Source of the DNA: Breznakiella homolactica
GTDB lineage: Bacteria; Spirochaetota; Spirochaetia; Treponematales; Breznakiellaceae
Direction: 5' to 3'
Assembly: GCF_016616095.2 (NCBI RefSeq)
Contig: NZ_CP067089.2
Span: 3,782,001 to 3,846,000 of the forward strand
DNA: 64,000 nucleotides
Positions 1 through 8,575 of the stretch are shown in pieces; the stretch's first letter is position 1, and the number at the start of each line of letters is the position of its first letter. Both the position numbers and the translations under genes were made by a program. Below the pieces are notes generated by a model. The model was given only the letters and a program-made list of their open reading frames with translations, ran no database searches and was not told where the DNA came from.

Positions 1-897
1 CAGCGAACAGCGGTCTTCCTTCACCATGAGTCCGAAAAAAATGAATCCCCGGTAATCCATGCCTTCCGCTTCCATTCCCCGCAGGGTAGGCTCAAGGACA
101 GCTGTCCGGAAATCCCGCAGTGCCGATTCGGTAAAGTCCGGTACCGGCGCGATGGATCCCATGCCTCCCGTATTGGGGCCCTGGGCTCCGTCGAAACGGC
201 GTTTGTGGTCCCGGGCGGAAACAAAGGGCAGGATAACCCCGCTTTTTCCGGGGCTAACACTGACCGCCGCCAGGATAGAAACTTCCCTGCCTTCCAGGAA
301 TTCCTCCAGCACCACCGCTGCTCCGGCGTCGCCGAGGGTTTTTTCCCGCATAAACGCGGTCAGGGCTTCCTCTGTTTCCTCCAGCGTAACGGCTATGACC
401 ACGCCTTTTCCCGCGGCCAGGCCGTCGGCCTTTACCACCAGCGGCGCGGCGCCGCTTCGGGAAAAATGTTCCCGGGCCAGGCTGAGGGCTTTCCCCAAAT
501 CGCCGGTGGTTTCGCTTTTTGCGGCCCGTACACCGTGGGTTTCCATAAATGATTTTGAAAACGCCTTGCTCGCCTCAAGTTCCGCGGCTTTTTTATCCGG
601 CCCCACTATGGAAAGACCCGCCGCCCTGAAGGCGTCAACGATTCCCTCCGCCAGGGGCGCTTCCGGTCCCACAACGGTAAAGGCGATCCCCCGGTCCCGG
701 GCTAACTTGAGAAGAAAGGTCAAACCTTCTCCCGCGGCGGGGTCACCTCCGGGGATCGGGATATTTTCGCATTTTGCTTCCGCGGCGGTTCCGCCGTTGC
801 CCGGGGCAGCATATACGGTGTCCACATCCGGCGACTGGGCCAGTTTCCAGCAGATTGCGTGTTCCCGTCCCCCGGAACCTATAACCAGGACCTTCAT
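1..897 (-). CDS. purD: Phosphoribosylamine-glycine ligase (GARS), 3'-truncated by window edge
   Basis: ATP-grasp enzyme that joins glycine to phosphoribosylamine in the second step of IMP synthesis. The frame is open from the ATG at 897 to the window edge, giving 299 codons; the family is about 420-430 residues, so roughly the last third lies outside. The N-terminus reads MKVLVIGSGGREHAI, the canonical PurD start. The last visible residues (GMDYRGFIFFGLMVKED) match the conserved G-x-x-Y/F-RG-x-x-x-x-GLM stretch of the ATP-grasp domain. It is the last visible gene of the minus-strand pur operon, 28 bp after purH, with an AGGAG-like Shine-Dalgarno at 904-908 (minus). Confidence 0.93.
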   Translation of the reverse strand, partial: MKVLVIGSGGREHAICWKLAQSPDVDTVYAAPGNGGTAAEAKCENIPIPGGDPAAGEGLTFLLKLARDRGIAFTVVGPEAPLAEGIVDAFRAAGLSIVGPDKKAAELEASKAFSKSFMETHGVRAAKSETTGDLGKALSLAREHFSRSGAAPLVVKADGLAAGKGVVIAVTLEETEEALTAFMREKTLGDAGAAVVLEEFLEGREVSILAAVSVSPGKSGVILPFVSARDHKRRFDGAQGPNTGGMGSIAPVPDFTESALRDFRTAVLEPTLRGMEAEGMDYRGFIFFGLMVKEDRCSL

Positions 898-925
898 GGT
901 AATCTCCTTTCAGCGTCTTACCGGA

Positions 926-2545
926 TTAATGTTTAAAATGCCTGGTGCCGGTAAAGACCATGGCAATGCCCAGCCGGTCGCAGGCTTCGATGGAGAGCTT
1001 GTCATTCATTGAGCCGCCGGGCTGGATGATGGCTTTGATACCCGCGGCAGCGGCGGCTTCCACCACATCGGGGAACGGAAAGAAGGCGTCAGAGGCCAGT
1101 ACCCGCGGGGGGCTTCCGTCGCCGCTGCCGTTTTCTTTTGCCGCCGCAATGACCCCGGCGCTCCGGCCAAGGGCCTGTTCGGCCGCCCAGATCCGGTTCG
1201 TCTGGCCGCCGCCGATGCCCACCGCGGCGCTTTCCTTAACCACCACAATGGCGTTTGATTTTACGAATCCCACGGTACGTATGCCGAAGACCATGTCCGG
1301 AATATCCCTTTCTTCCGGGGCCGTCCTGGTAACGACTTCCCATTTTTCCAGAAGTGTTCTGTCGGCGGACTGGACCAGCAGCCCTCCGTCCACGGCGATG
1401 CATTCAAAGGAATCCTTCGGCGCGGCGGCGGCTTTCATGAGCCGGATGTTTTTCTTTTTTTTGAGTATTTCCAGGGCTCCGGGGGTAAAATCCGGGGCGG
1501 CAATTATTTCCAGGAATATTTCCGCCATTTTTTCCGCTGCCGCCTCATCTACCGGGGTATTGCACGCTACGATACCGCCGTAGATGGAAACAGGGTCGCA
1601 GATATATGTTTTATCGTAGGCTTCGGAGAGGTTTTTGCCCAGGGCAATGCCGCAGGGAGTATTGTGTTTTACCGCAACGCAGCACACCGGTACGTCCCGC
1701 GGAGTTTCCATTCCCGGAACCAGCGCAAGCTCTCCGGTGCCCATGGGAAGGGTGCCGTCCGCGGGCAGCCCATTGGCGCAGACCGCCTTCCACGCGAGAT
1801 CCAGATCCCTGATATTGTTGTAGCTCAATTCCTTGCCGTGGAGCTGTTCCATGGCAGGCAGCGCCCCGGGTTTATCGGTACTGAAGTACAGCGCCGCTTC
1901 CTGGTGGCTGTTTTCACCGTACCGCAGAGTCTGGGATTTTTTCAGGGACATGGGCCAGTACTCGGGGAAGGATTCGTCCAGAAGATACCGGGCAATGGCC
2001 GCGTCGTAGGCCGATGTGAGGTCAAAGACCTTTCCCGCCAGTCGTTTTTTGAATTCCGGAGGAACGGTCCCGGTTTTGACAGCAACCAGGGCATCGGCGT
2101 AATCCCCGGGGTCCGTGAGGACAATCACATCCCGATAGTTTTTAGCCGCGGACCGGAGCATGGTCGGTCCGCCGATGTCGATAAATTCCACGGTTTCTTC
2201 TATTGAAAGACCCGCCTGCACCTTTTCAAAAAATGGGTATAAATTCACGCATACCAGGTCGATGGCTGAAAGGTTCAGGCCTTCCAGGGTTTCCATGTGC
2301 TTCGCGTCGTCCCTCCGGGCGAGCAGGCCCGCGTGGATCGCCGGATGCAGGGTTTTTACCCGGCCGTCGAGGCATTCCGGAAAACCAGTGACCGAAGACA
2401 CATCGGTTACGGCAATGCCGTTTTCCTGGAGGTACCGGGCTGTTCCGCCGGTGGAAAGAATTTCCCATCCCGATCCGGCAAGGCCGGATGCCAGATCAAG
2501 GATTCCGTCTTTGTAAAAAACACTGATAAGGGCCCTTCGTTTCAT
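926..2545 (-). CDS. purH: Bifunctional AICAR formyltransferase / IMP cyclohydrolase
   Basis: Catalyses the last two steps of IMP synthesis: formylation of AICAR and ring closure. The chosen ATG gives 539 residues and MKRRALISVFYKDG; the frame is open further upstream, but the extra residues do not resemble the family. An MGS-like cyclohydrolase domain (about 1-145) carries STGGTARYL (31-39) and GRVKTLHPAIHAGLL (61-75). The AICARFT domain carries SQTLRYGENSHQ (about 204-215) and KHNTPCGIA (293-301), whose Lys-His pair is catalytic in the family. The protein ends TRHFKH, close to the usual C-terminal RHFxH. It lies 56 bp after purN. Confidence 0.95.
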   Translation of the reverse strand: MKRRALISVFYKDGILDLASGLAGSGWEILSTGGTARYLQENGIAVTDVSSVTGFPECLDGRVKTLHPAIHAGLLARRDDAKHMETLEGLNLSAIDLVCVNLYPFFEKVQAGLSIEETVEFIDIGGPTMLRSAAKNYRDVIVLTDPGDYADALVAVKTGTVPPEFKKRLAGKVFDLTSAYDAAIARYLLDESFPEYWPMSLKKSQTLRYGENSHQEAALYFSTDKPGALPAMEQLHGKELSYNNIRDLDLAWKAVCANGLPADGTLPMGTGELALVPGMETPRDVPVCCVAVKHNTPCGIALGKNLSEAYDKTYICDPVSIYGGIVACNTPVDEAAAEKMAEIFLEIIAAPDFTPGALEILKKKKNIRLMKAAAAPKDSFECIAVDGGLLVQSADRTLLEKWEVVTRTAPEERDIPDMVFGIRTVGFVKSNAIVVVKESAAVGIGGGQTNRIWAAEQALGRSAGVIAAAKENGSGDGSPPRVLASDAFFPFPDVVEAAAAAGIKAIIQPGGSMNDKLSIEACDRLGIAMVFTGTRHFKH

Positions 2546-2601
2546 AACCGTTCCTGGTAATAATATTGTGTGCCGGTTCCCGCAGGTTCCGGTGTGGGGT
2601 T

Positions 2602-3252
2602 TCAATTTTCGAAAACTTTTTCCGTCCCGGAGGCCAGGCGTTCCGCCATAAGCGCCGCGGCTTCTACGATGGCGGTATGTTCTTCCCGGTGGATTCTCTC
2701 CGCCAGGCTGTCCGGGGTATCCCCGGGCAAAACCGGGACCCGCCGCCGGAGCAGCGCCGGGCCGGTGTCGGTTCCTTCATCAACAATATGCACGGTACAG
2801 CCCGATTCGGTTTCCCCGGAATCGAGTACCGCCCTGTGGACCCGGTCCCCGTACATTCCCGGTCCGCCGAATTTCGGGAGCAGGGAAGGGTGAATATTGA
2901 TTATCCGGCCCGCGTAGGCATGGATCAGTTCCCCTTCAAGAATGGAAAGAAAGCCCGCGAGGATAATCAATACCGCGTCCGTTTCCCGGGCTCTTTTCAG
3001 AATACGGTCCGAGAGATCCCGCCGCCGCTGTTCCCGGGGTAATGACGTATCGGGAAGCTCGGTAAAACAGGGAATGTTTTCCGCGGCGGCCCTGGTCAGG
3101 GCAAAGGCTCCGGCCCGGTCCGATACGACCCCCCGGATAACCCCGCCGCCGAGGCGGTTTTCTTTTTCCGCGTCCAGCAGCGCCTGGAGATTGGTTCCGT
3201 TTCCGGAAACAAGTACCAGGATAGGGATCGCGGAACCGCCGCTCTTATTCAA
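2602..3252 (-). CDS. purN: Phosphoribosylglycinamide formyltransferase (GART, folate type)
   Basis: Transfers formyl from 10-formyl-THF to GAR. The 216-residue form starting at TTG (3250-3252) is chosen. An AGGGGG Shine-Dalgarno lies 7 nt upstream inside purM, and no ATG is suitably placed; the frame runs 43 codons further upstream without homology. Visible motifs are SGNGTNLQ (16-23, phosphate binding) and the catalytic Asn119-x-His121 in IINIHPSLLP, with Asp162 in EGTDTGP. The start overlaps the purM stop by 8 nt, so translational coupling is likely. Confidence 0.92.
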   Translation of the reverse strand: MNKSGGSAIPILVLVSGNGTNLQALLDAEKENRLGGGVIRGVVSDRAGAFALTRAAAENIPCFTELPDTSLPREQRRRDLSDRILKRARETDAVLIILAGFLSILEGELIHAYAGRIINIHPSLLPKFGGPGMYGDRVHRAVLDSGETESGCTVHIVDEGTDTGPALLRRRVPVLPGDTPDSLAERIHREEHTAIVEAAALMAERLASGTEKVFEN

Positions 3253-4369
3253 AGCGTACGCCCCCTGTTTTTCCGGCGGCTTCCGCAACCCTGCCGATCT
3301 CCCAGGCGGGATATCCCTGGGAATCGAGGATCTCAATGGCCCCGGGAATATCCCCGGGAGCGATGGCGAGGACAAAACCAATTCCCATATTAAACGTATT
3401 GAACATACGCTGCCTGAGGCCGCCGTCGTTTTTCAGCATTTCCGCGCCTCTGCGCTGGGCTTCGTCTCCCCGCAGCCGCGCGGCGGCGCTGCCCTGTTCC
3501 GCGTCCCCGGCGCCATAGGCGATCCGCGCGAAAATAGGCGGGATGGTCCAGCTGCCGTTCCGGATCATCGCGTCCATGGGTGAGGCAAACATCCGGGGAA
3601 TGTTCTCGTAAAATCCGCCGCCGGTAATATGGGCCATGCCGCGGATATTCACCGTTTCCATAAGCCTGAGCACCGGTTTTACGTACAGCCGGGTCGGTTC
3701 CAGGAGGGCCATCCCTATGGGCATCCCCCCGAAGTCTTCATCGAGGTCGGGCAGCACCTTCCGTATCAGGCTGAACCCGTTGGAGTGGGGGCCCGAGGAC
3801 GCGATCCCCAGGAGGGCATCCCCCGGCCGGATGCCGCTGCCGTCGATTATATCCTTGCGGTCAACGATACCCACGGCAAAGCCGGCGATATCGTATTTAC
3901 CTTCATCGTAAAACCCGGGCATCTCGGCGGTTTCACCGCCCAAAAGTGCCGTGCCTGTTTCCGCGCAGCCCCGGGCCACACCCTTCACGAGGTCCGCGGC
4001 AATTCCCGCGTCGAGTTTTCCGCAGGCCAGGTAGTCAAGGAAAAAAAGCGGCTTCGCCCCGTGACAGAGAATGTCGTTTACGCACATGGCGACACAGTCT
4101 ATGCCGACGGTATCGTATTTTTTCATTCTGAACGCGACGTCCAGCTTGGTGCCGACGCCGTCGGTTCCCGATACGAGGACGGGATCCTCCATGGGGGCGC
4201 CGCCGGAACCAATTCCGGAATCGATCAGTTCCTTAAGGGAATACATCCCCGCGAAGCTGCCGAGCCCTCCCAGGACCGCCCGGTTCCGGGTGGCCGCGGC
4301 CAGATCCCGGTATTTTTCAACGGCCCGGTACCCTTCCTCTATATTGACTCCGGCGTCTTTATAATCCAT
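3245..4369 (-). CDS. purM: Phosphoribosylformylglycinamidine cyclo-ligase (AIR synthetase)
   Basis: ATP-dependent closure of FGAM to AIR in purine synthesis. It is 374 residues, slightly longer than the usual 340-350. It begins MDYKDAGVNIEEG, the standard PurM opening (YxDAGVD). Further family signatures are SGTDGVGTKL, the metal/phosphate loop GGETAEMPGFY and HITGGGFYENIPR. The start overlaps the purF stop by 11 nt and the end overlaps purN, so purF-M-N are translationally coupled. A short Ala/Arg-rich insertion (AEQGSAAARLRGDEAQ) in the C-terminal half accounts for part of the extra length. Confidence 0.95.
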   Translation of the reverse strand: MDYKDAGVNIEEGYRAVEKYRDLAAATRNRAVLGGLGSFAGMYSLKELIDSGIGSGGAPMEDPVLVSGTDGVGTKLDVAFRMKKYDTVGIDCVAMCVNDILCHGAKPLFFLDYLACGKLDAGIAADLVKGVARGCAETGTALLGGETAEMPGFYDEGKYDIAGFAVGIVDRKDIIDGSGIRPGDALLGIASSGPHSNGFSLIRKVLPDLDEDFGGMPIGMALLEPTRLYVKPVLRLMETVNIRGMAHITGGGFYENIPRMFASPMDAMIRNGSWTIPPIFARIAYGAGDAEQGSAAARLRGDEAQRRGAEMLKNDGGLRQRMFNTFNMGIGFVLAIAPGDIPGAIEILDSQGYPAWEIGRVAEAAGKTGGVRFE

Positions 4370-5813
4370 CGCTCATTCCTTCCCGGTCCTCCCCGGGAAC
4401 CGGCATGGGGTATTCCCCGGTGAAGCAGCCTAAGCAGTAACCGCCCATACCGTCCAGGGCTTCCAGGAGCCCCTCCACACTGATAAACGCCAGGCTGTCC
4501 GCTCCGATGGCTTCACACAGTTCACTGACGCTGTTGCCGTTGCTGATGAGATCCTTCCGGTGGGGAGTATCAATGCCGAAGTAGCAGGGGCAGCGGACCG
4601 GGGGGGAGCAGACCCGGATATGTACTTCCCGGGCGCCGGCTTTGCGGAGAATCGCCACCAGCCGGCGGCTGGTGGTTCCCCGGACGATGGAATCGTCGAT
4701 GACCACAACCCGTTTGCCCTTGATCTCGCTGTGTATGACATTGTGTTTCACCGATACTGCCCGCTCCCGCAGGCTCTGGTCCGGGGCGATAAAGGTCCTT
4801 CCCACGTATTTGCTTTTCACAATACCGAGCCCGTAGGGTGTTCCCGTGGCCCTGCCGTAGCCGATGGCGGCGGGGACTCCGGAATCCGGAACCCCTATGA
4901 CGAGATCGGCGGCAACCGCCGATTCCCGGCCAAGGATTTCTCCCGCCCGTATTCTCGATTCATACACATCGACCCCGTCGATAACACTGTCCGGACGGGC
5001 AAAATACACATACTCAAAGGAACATACCGCCCGCCGGGTTTTTTCGCTGAAGGAAAACGACAGGACCTGTTCCTTGGTGATGATCACCACTTCCCCGGGT
5101 TCCACATCCCGGACAAATTCCCCGCCCACCGCGTCGATGGCGCAGGATTCGGAAGCCAGGATCCAGCCGTCTTCGGTTTTGCCGAGGCACAGCGGCCTGA
5201 TCCCGTTGGGATCCCGGGCGCCGACCAGGGCGTTGTCGGTAAGCACCACCAGGGCGTAGGAGCCTTTGATAAACTGAATGGTATCCGTCAGGGCCTTTTC
5301 CAGGCCCTTCCGGTAATTTTTCGCGATGAGATTGACGATGACTTCACTGTCGCTGGATGAGATAAACCCCACGCCGGCGTCTTCCAGGAGCTCCCGGACC
5401 ACGTCGGCATTGGTGAGGGTTCCGTTGTGGGCCACCGCGATGGAACCCAGCTTGAACCGGCTCACAAAGGGCTGGGCGTTTTCTATAGAGCTCGATCCTG
5501 CGGTGGAATACCGGACGTGGCCCACCGCCCCGTAGCCCTTTAACTGGCCGAGAACATCGGGGGTAAAAAACTCACCCACCAGGCCCATGCCCTTGCGGGA
5601 ATCCATGGCTTCACCGTTTATGGCCGCGATTCCGGCGCTTTCCTGGCCCCGGTGCTGGAGTGAAAAAAGTCCGTAGTATACCAGGGGAACCACATCCCGC
5701 TGTGTATTCTGGCTGAAAATACCGAACACCCCGCATTCTTCGTAGAGCTTGTCGTCTCCGTCACCGGGGATGGGGCCCATATTGTTTCCGTTTACCAACT
5801 TCACACACTCCAT
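4359..5813 (-). CDS. purF: Amidophosphoribosyltransferase (PRPP amidotransferase, Fe-S type)
   Basis: Commits PRPP to purine synthesis by making phosphoribosylamine from glutamine. Length 484. The N-terminal nucleophile hydrolase domain has its predicted catalytic Cys at 27 in YEECGVFGI, implying removal of a 26-residue propeptide (the B. subtilis enzyme has 11). An alternative ATG at codon 12 would shorten it; neither start has a strong Shine-Dalgarno. The PRTase loop VVIDDSIVRGTT is present. Cysteines in AVCSFEYVYFARPDS, VRCPCYFGID and YCLGCFTGEYP match the 4Fe-4S ligands of the Bacillus-type enzyme, suggesting oxygen-sensitive stability. Confidence 0.95.
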   Translation of the reverse strand: MECVKLVNGNNMGPIPGDGDDKLYEECGVFGIFSQNTQRDVVPLVYYGLFSLQHRGQESAGIAAINGEAMDSRKGMGLVGEFFTPDVLGQLKGYGAVGHVRYSTAGSSSIENAQPFVSRFKLGSIAVAHNGTLTNADVVRELLEDAGVGFISSSDSEVIVNLIAKNYRKGLEKALTDTIQFIKGSYALVVLTDNALVGARDPNGIRPLCLGKTEDGWILASESCAIDAVGGEFVRDVEPGEVVIITKEQVLSFSFSEKTRRAVCSFEYVYFARPDSVIDGVDVYESRIRAGEILGRESAVAADLVIGVPDSGVPAAIGYGRATGTPYGLGIVKSKYVGRTFIAPDQSLRERAVSVKHNVIHSEIKGKRVVVIDDSIVRGTTSRRLVAILRKAGAREVHIRVCSPPVRCPCYFGIDTPHRKDLISNGNSVSELCEAIGADSLAFISVEGLLEALDGMGGYCLGCFTGEYPMPVPGEDREGMSDGL

Positions 5814-5840
5814 TCATGCCGGGAATCCCCGGCCGCTGGC

Positions 5841-6575
5841 TCAGCTGTCGATCCGGTTAAGGATTTCGACGTACGCTTCCCTGACATTTCCCAAGTCCCG
5901 GCGGAACCGGTCCTTGTCGAGTTTTTCATTTGTCTCCGCGTCCCAGAACCGGCAGGTATCCGGGGATATCTCATCCGCCAGCACCAGTTCCCCGGCGCCG
6001 GTTCTGCCGAATTCAAGTTTGAAATCGATAAGCCTGATTCCCCGCTTGAGGAAAAAGGCGCTCAGCACTTCGTTGACCTTTGCGGCGTACCCGAAGATCT
6101 GGTCCACTTCCTCAAAGGTCGACGCCCCGATGGCCACCGCGTGGTGGGTGTTGATCAGGGGATCTCCCAGGGAATCATCCTTGTAGGACAGCTCAAAAAC
6201 CGTGGTCTTCAGTTCGCTGCCCTCCGCGAGGCCGAGGCGTTTTGCCATGGACCCGGCGGCGACATTGCGGACGATCACTTCCAGCGGGATGATCCGCACC
6301 TTCCGGCATACCATATCCCGGTCCGAAATCCGGCTGATAAAATGGGTGGGCACGCCGTTTTCTTCCAAGAGTTTGAATATTTCAGCGGCGATCTTGTTGT
6401 TCAGAATCCCCTTGTCCTCAATGGCGCCTTTTTTCTCACCGTTGAACGCCGTGGCGTCGTCCTTGTAGTGGATAATGACGAGATCATTGTCATTGGTGGA
6501 AAAAACCTTTTTGGCCTTGCCTTCGTACAGTTCATCCCCCCGGACGAGATCCGGAGAACCTTTCGCGTCGGTCAT
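5841..6575 (-). CDS. purC: Phosphoribosylaminoimidazole-succinocarboxamide synthase (SAICAR synthetase)
   Basis: Condenses CAIR with aspartate using ATP. Length 244, normal for the monofunctional bacterial form. It shows [10 protein letters not shown] (nucleotide-binding start), [13 protein letters not shown], the [13 protein letters not shown] motif that is highly diagnostic of PurC, and [10 protein letters not shown] followed by [14 protein letters not shown]. The ATG overlaps the TGA of purE (ATGA, 4 nt), so the two are translationally coupled. The gap to purF is 27 nt. Confidence 0.96.
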   Translation of the reverse strand: MTDAKGSPDLVRGDELYEGKAKKVFSTNDNDLVIIHYKDDATAFNGEKKGAIEDKGILNNKIAAEIFKLLEENGVPTHFISRISDRDMVCRKVRIIPLEVIVRNVAAGSMAKRLGLAEGSELKTTVFELSYKDDSLGDPLINTHHAVAIGASTFEEVDQIFGYAAKVNEVLSAFFLKRGIRLIDFKLEFGRTGAGELVLADEISPDTCRFWDAETNEKLDKDRFRRDLGNVREAYVEILNRIDS

Positions 6576-7054
6576 AACTCAACTCCTTGGCCTTGTTCCC
6601 GGGCAAAATCGGCTTTCATCCGGTCCCGGAAGGCAATTATCTTCTCCCGCAGGGGTTCATATTTGAGGGCAAGCATCTGGCAGGCTAAATACGCCGCGTT
6701 TGCCGCGTTATCCACCCCAACCGTGGCAACGGGGATGGGTTTGGGCATCTGCACTATGGAAAGCAGGGCATCCATACCGCCCAGTCCGCCGCTGCTCACG
6801 GGCACGCCGATTACCGGGAGGATGGTCATGCTGGCGATAACCCCCGGAAGGTGGGCCGCCAGGCCCGCGCCGGCGATTATCACTTCGGTTCCGTCCTTTT
6901 CGAGGGTTTCGATGGTTTCCCTGAGCAGTTCCGGCACCCGGTGGGCGGACAGAATATGGGCAGAATAGGATACGCCGAATTCCCTGAACACATCGGCGGC
7001 TTTTTTCATGACTGGTGAATCTGATTTTGAACCGAAGATAATTGCGGCTTTCAC
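6572..7054 (-). CDS. purE: N5-carboxyaminoimidazole ribonucleotide mutase (class I PurE)
   Basis: Converts N5-CAIR to CAIR. With the GTG start at 7052-7054 it is 160 residues, the class I length. A GGAGG Shine-Dalgarno sits 9 nt upstream; an in-frame upstream ATG (7111) would add 19 non-homologous residues. Visible motifs are GSKSDSPVM (substrate phosphate loop), SAHRVPE with the catalytic His, and [11 protein letters not shown] plus [22 protein letters not shown] separate PurK, needed for the N5-CAIR route, is not in the window. It is the first gene of the pur operon, downstream of a purine riboswitch. Confidence 0.95.
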   Translation of the reverse strand: MKAAIIFGSKSDSPVMKKAADVFREFGVSYSAHILSAHRVPELLRETIETLEKDGTEVIIAGAGLAAHLPGVIASMTILPVIGVPVSSGGLGGMDALLSIVQMPKPIPVATVGVDNAANAAYLACQMLALKYEPLREKIIAFRDRMKADFAREQGQGVEL

Positions 7055-7082
7055 GGACTGGGGCCTCCAGAATATAGATAGC

Positions 7083-7100
7083 ATGGCCGCTGCAGGCCAT
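7083..7100 (-). promoter_or_regulatory. Inverted repeat in the purE 5' leader
   Basis: ATGGCC and GGCCAT arms separated by six bases lie 29-46 nt upstream of the purE GTG, between the riboswitch aptamer and the Shine-Dalgarno. It may be part of the expression platform or a protein site. No U-tract follows, so it is not a classic intrinsic terminator. Confidence 0.4.
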
Positions 7101-7152
7101 ACCGAAGACATCTGCCCCGGCCCCTAAAGCAAAGTGCGAACGATTTCTGTTA

Positions 7153-7258
7153 GCCCATAGTCGGGATGTTTTGGAAGGTTTTCCATGATTCCTGGAACAA
7201 TGCCTTCCCTGGCTACCCGGTAGAAACGCCCCGACCGTATTACGGGACATATATGGAC
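7153..7258 (-). ncRNA. Purine (guanine-type) riboswitch aptamer with expanded P3 arm
   Basis: Read on the minus strand, P1 pairs GTCCATA (7258-7252) with TATGGGC (7159-7153). P2 is GTCCCG/CGGGGC closing the loop AATACGG, whose GG is the usual L2 kissing partner. J2/3 is GTTTCTACC (plus 7219-7227), identical to the family core. J3/1 is GACTATG, with the C that pairs with guanine in xpt-type aptamers. The P1 to J2/3 spacing equals that of B. subtilis xpt base for base. P3 (CGGG/CCCG) and the L3 CC are present, but about 40 extra bases holding a GGAAGG/CCTTCC hairpin are inserted. It should sense guanine or hypoxanthine and repress the downstream pur operon. Confidence 0.87.
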
Positions 7259-7280
7259 CGATGGCGTAATTGTCACCCCT

Positions 7281-7309
7281 AAAATACCATGGAACCGGTA
7301 TGAGTACAA
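7281..7309 (-). promoter_or_regulatory. Putative sigma-70 promoter of the pur operon
   Basis: On the minus strand TTGTAC (7309-7304), a 17-nt spacer and TATTTT (7286-7281) precede the riboswitch by about 22 nt. The -35 hexamer touches the edge of the neighbouring repeat element. Hexamers are imperfect, so this is a prediction only. Confidence 0.45.
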
Positions 7310-7628
7310 GGGGGAGCACCGGACTGTTTATACAGCAAGCACACAGGTATAACCGTGTCTGCGGGTCCTGTCGTACAGCAAAGGGGCTGGCTCCTCGTCG
7401 GCCTTCGGCCTCGGAAGTCGCTCAGCCCCTTTGCTGTACGACACCCGGCGTCACCATTGCGGCCGTGTACTTGCTGCCTTTACCTGCGCGGAATAGCCGG
7501 TTCAGGAGGGCTGCTCCCCCTCACTCCAGCCTTGCCGCACTGTCTCTGGAGTTTTGCTCCGCAAAACTCCTAAAAGACTTGCCGCCGCTAGCGGCAAGTC
7601 TTACGCTGCCCCCACTTCTGGTTCCTGG
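7310..7628 (+). repeat. Nested-palindrome intergenic repeat, copy A
   Basis: Non-coding element made of nested inverted repeats. The outer arms are GGGGGAGCA (7310) and TGCTCCCCC (ending about 7520). The second arms are CAGCAAGCACAC (7333-7344) and GTGTACTTGCTG (7465-7476). The central hairpin has 20-nt perfect arms at 7369-7388 and 7424-7443 around a 35-nt core (7389-7423) beginning GGCTCCTC and ending AAGTCGCTC. Downstream are two further hairpins (7548-7570 and 7575-7601) and the conserved tail CCCCCACTTCTGGTTCCTG. Related elements lie near 23339, 23682, 37553 and 41245. The following 7629-7839 holds nothing recognisable. Confidence 0.85.
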
Positions 7629-7839
7629 GTGCGGAGACGCTTGTTCCGTATGGGTAATTTCAAGGCTGTCTTTTTATCTTGGCCGCGGATGATTCACCGT
7701 GTCTTTTGGCTGGATAATCAAACCCGCAACGGCTATATTTCTTCCATAAGAATATGCCGCATTTATTCGGCGCAAGTTGTCCGTGTAGTCGGCATATAGA
7801 GTATTATATCTTTTCGTGTATATAGTAGGTTATAAGACG

Positions 7840-8466
7840 ATGAATGGAAAAAATATTAAAATAATAAGTAATTCTATTTATTGCAATGCGCCAAATTGGT
7901 TAAACATTTCTAATAACAAAGAATATATTATATTGAGCAAATCAACAACAAAACAGGAAATAGATTTATTTTTATTCAGTTTATTTGTTTATAATAACAT
8001 TTCATTTACTGATAACCCAAAAAAAAGTTTTCAGAACCTAATAAATGGATTTGACAAAGAAGAAGTTGTTTTAGGCGGCGGTTTAATGTTTTGTAATAAT
8101 GACGTGGAAATTTTACCAAGTTGCTGTTGCGGATTGGAGCAATGGCAAGAAGTAATAGCTGATATTTCTCATAGGAAAACGGTATGGTTGGGGCATGATC
8201 CTTTTCCAACCATTGAATATAAAGATAATTCTATTATTGTCTGGTCTGATGATTGCTTAGGGATATTTGGCTCAGCGAAATCAAAAAGTGATTTACAAAG
8301 TATTGAGTTTACAAATGGTGAAGTAATTAGTTCTCTTGCTCAGCTAGAAATCGATGTGAGTGAGTTTATTACAATACCGTTGTACGGCAGGGTAAAAGAA
8401 ATAGGCAGTCATGTCTCTGAGGCATTGATGGCCGCTTTAATGAAATGGTTTGGTACCAGCGAATAA
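7840..8466 (+). CDS. Hypothetical protein (AT-rich accessory gene, possible cassette)
   Basis: A 208-residue protein of unknown function. It has no signal peptide or membrane segment. It contains a Cys triplet in LPSCCCGLEQWQE, then WLGHDPFPTIEY and IIVWSDDCLG. This arrangement recalls small cytosolic proteins found beside toxin/immunity genes, but that is an impression, not a match. The first ATG (7840) is used; an in-frame GTG at 7816 would add eight residues, and no clear Shine-Dalgarno supports either. The gene is far more AT-rich than its neighbours and is followed by an attC-like palindrome. Confidence 0.7.
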   Translation: MNGKNIKIISNSIYCNAPNWLNISNNKEYIILSKSTTKQEIDLFLFSLFVYNNISFTDNPKKSFQNLINGFDKEEVVLGGGLMFCNNDVEILPSCCCGLEQWQEVIADISHRKTVWLGHDPFPTIEYKDNSIIVWSDDCLGIFGSAKSKSDLQSIEFTNGEVISSLAQLEIDVSEFITIPLYGRVKEIGSHVSEALMAALMKWFGTSE

Positions 8467-8478
8467 GTATGAAAGAAT

Positions 8479-8546
8479 ACCAACCCGCCGTTTATGCTGA
8501 GTGCTTCGCAGGGGGTTTTACTTCGCCTGACAAACGCTATGTGAAA
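8479..8546 (+). repeat. attC-like imperfect palindrome 1
   Basis: Lies between two AT-rich, co-directional genes. The right end reads ACGCTATGTGAAAT; GYTATGTGAAAT recurs at the next site, and its reverse complement ATTTCACATARC opens site 3. The interior pairs CGTTTATGCTGAG with CTGACAAACG. Conserved ends around a variable stem, each following one gene, are the hallmark of integron attC sites. The left end is degenerate here. Confidence 0.45.
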
Positions 8547-8575
8547 TGCTGTACTCGAATGTTAAGAGAAGAAAC

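Noticed and set aside
7360..7450. Central hairpins of the repeat as intrinsic terminators
   Set aside because: Copies A, C and D have no T-run after the hairpin, and the conserved core plus variable arms is not a terminator feature.
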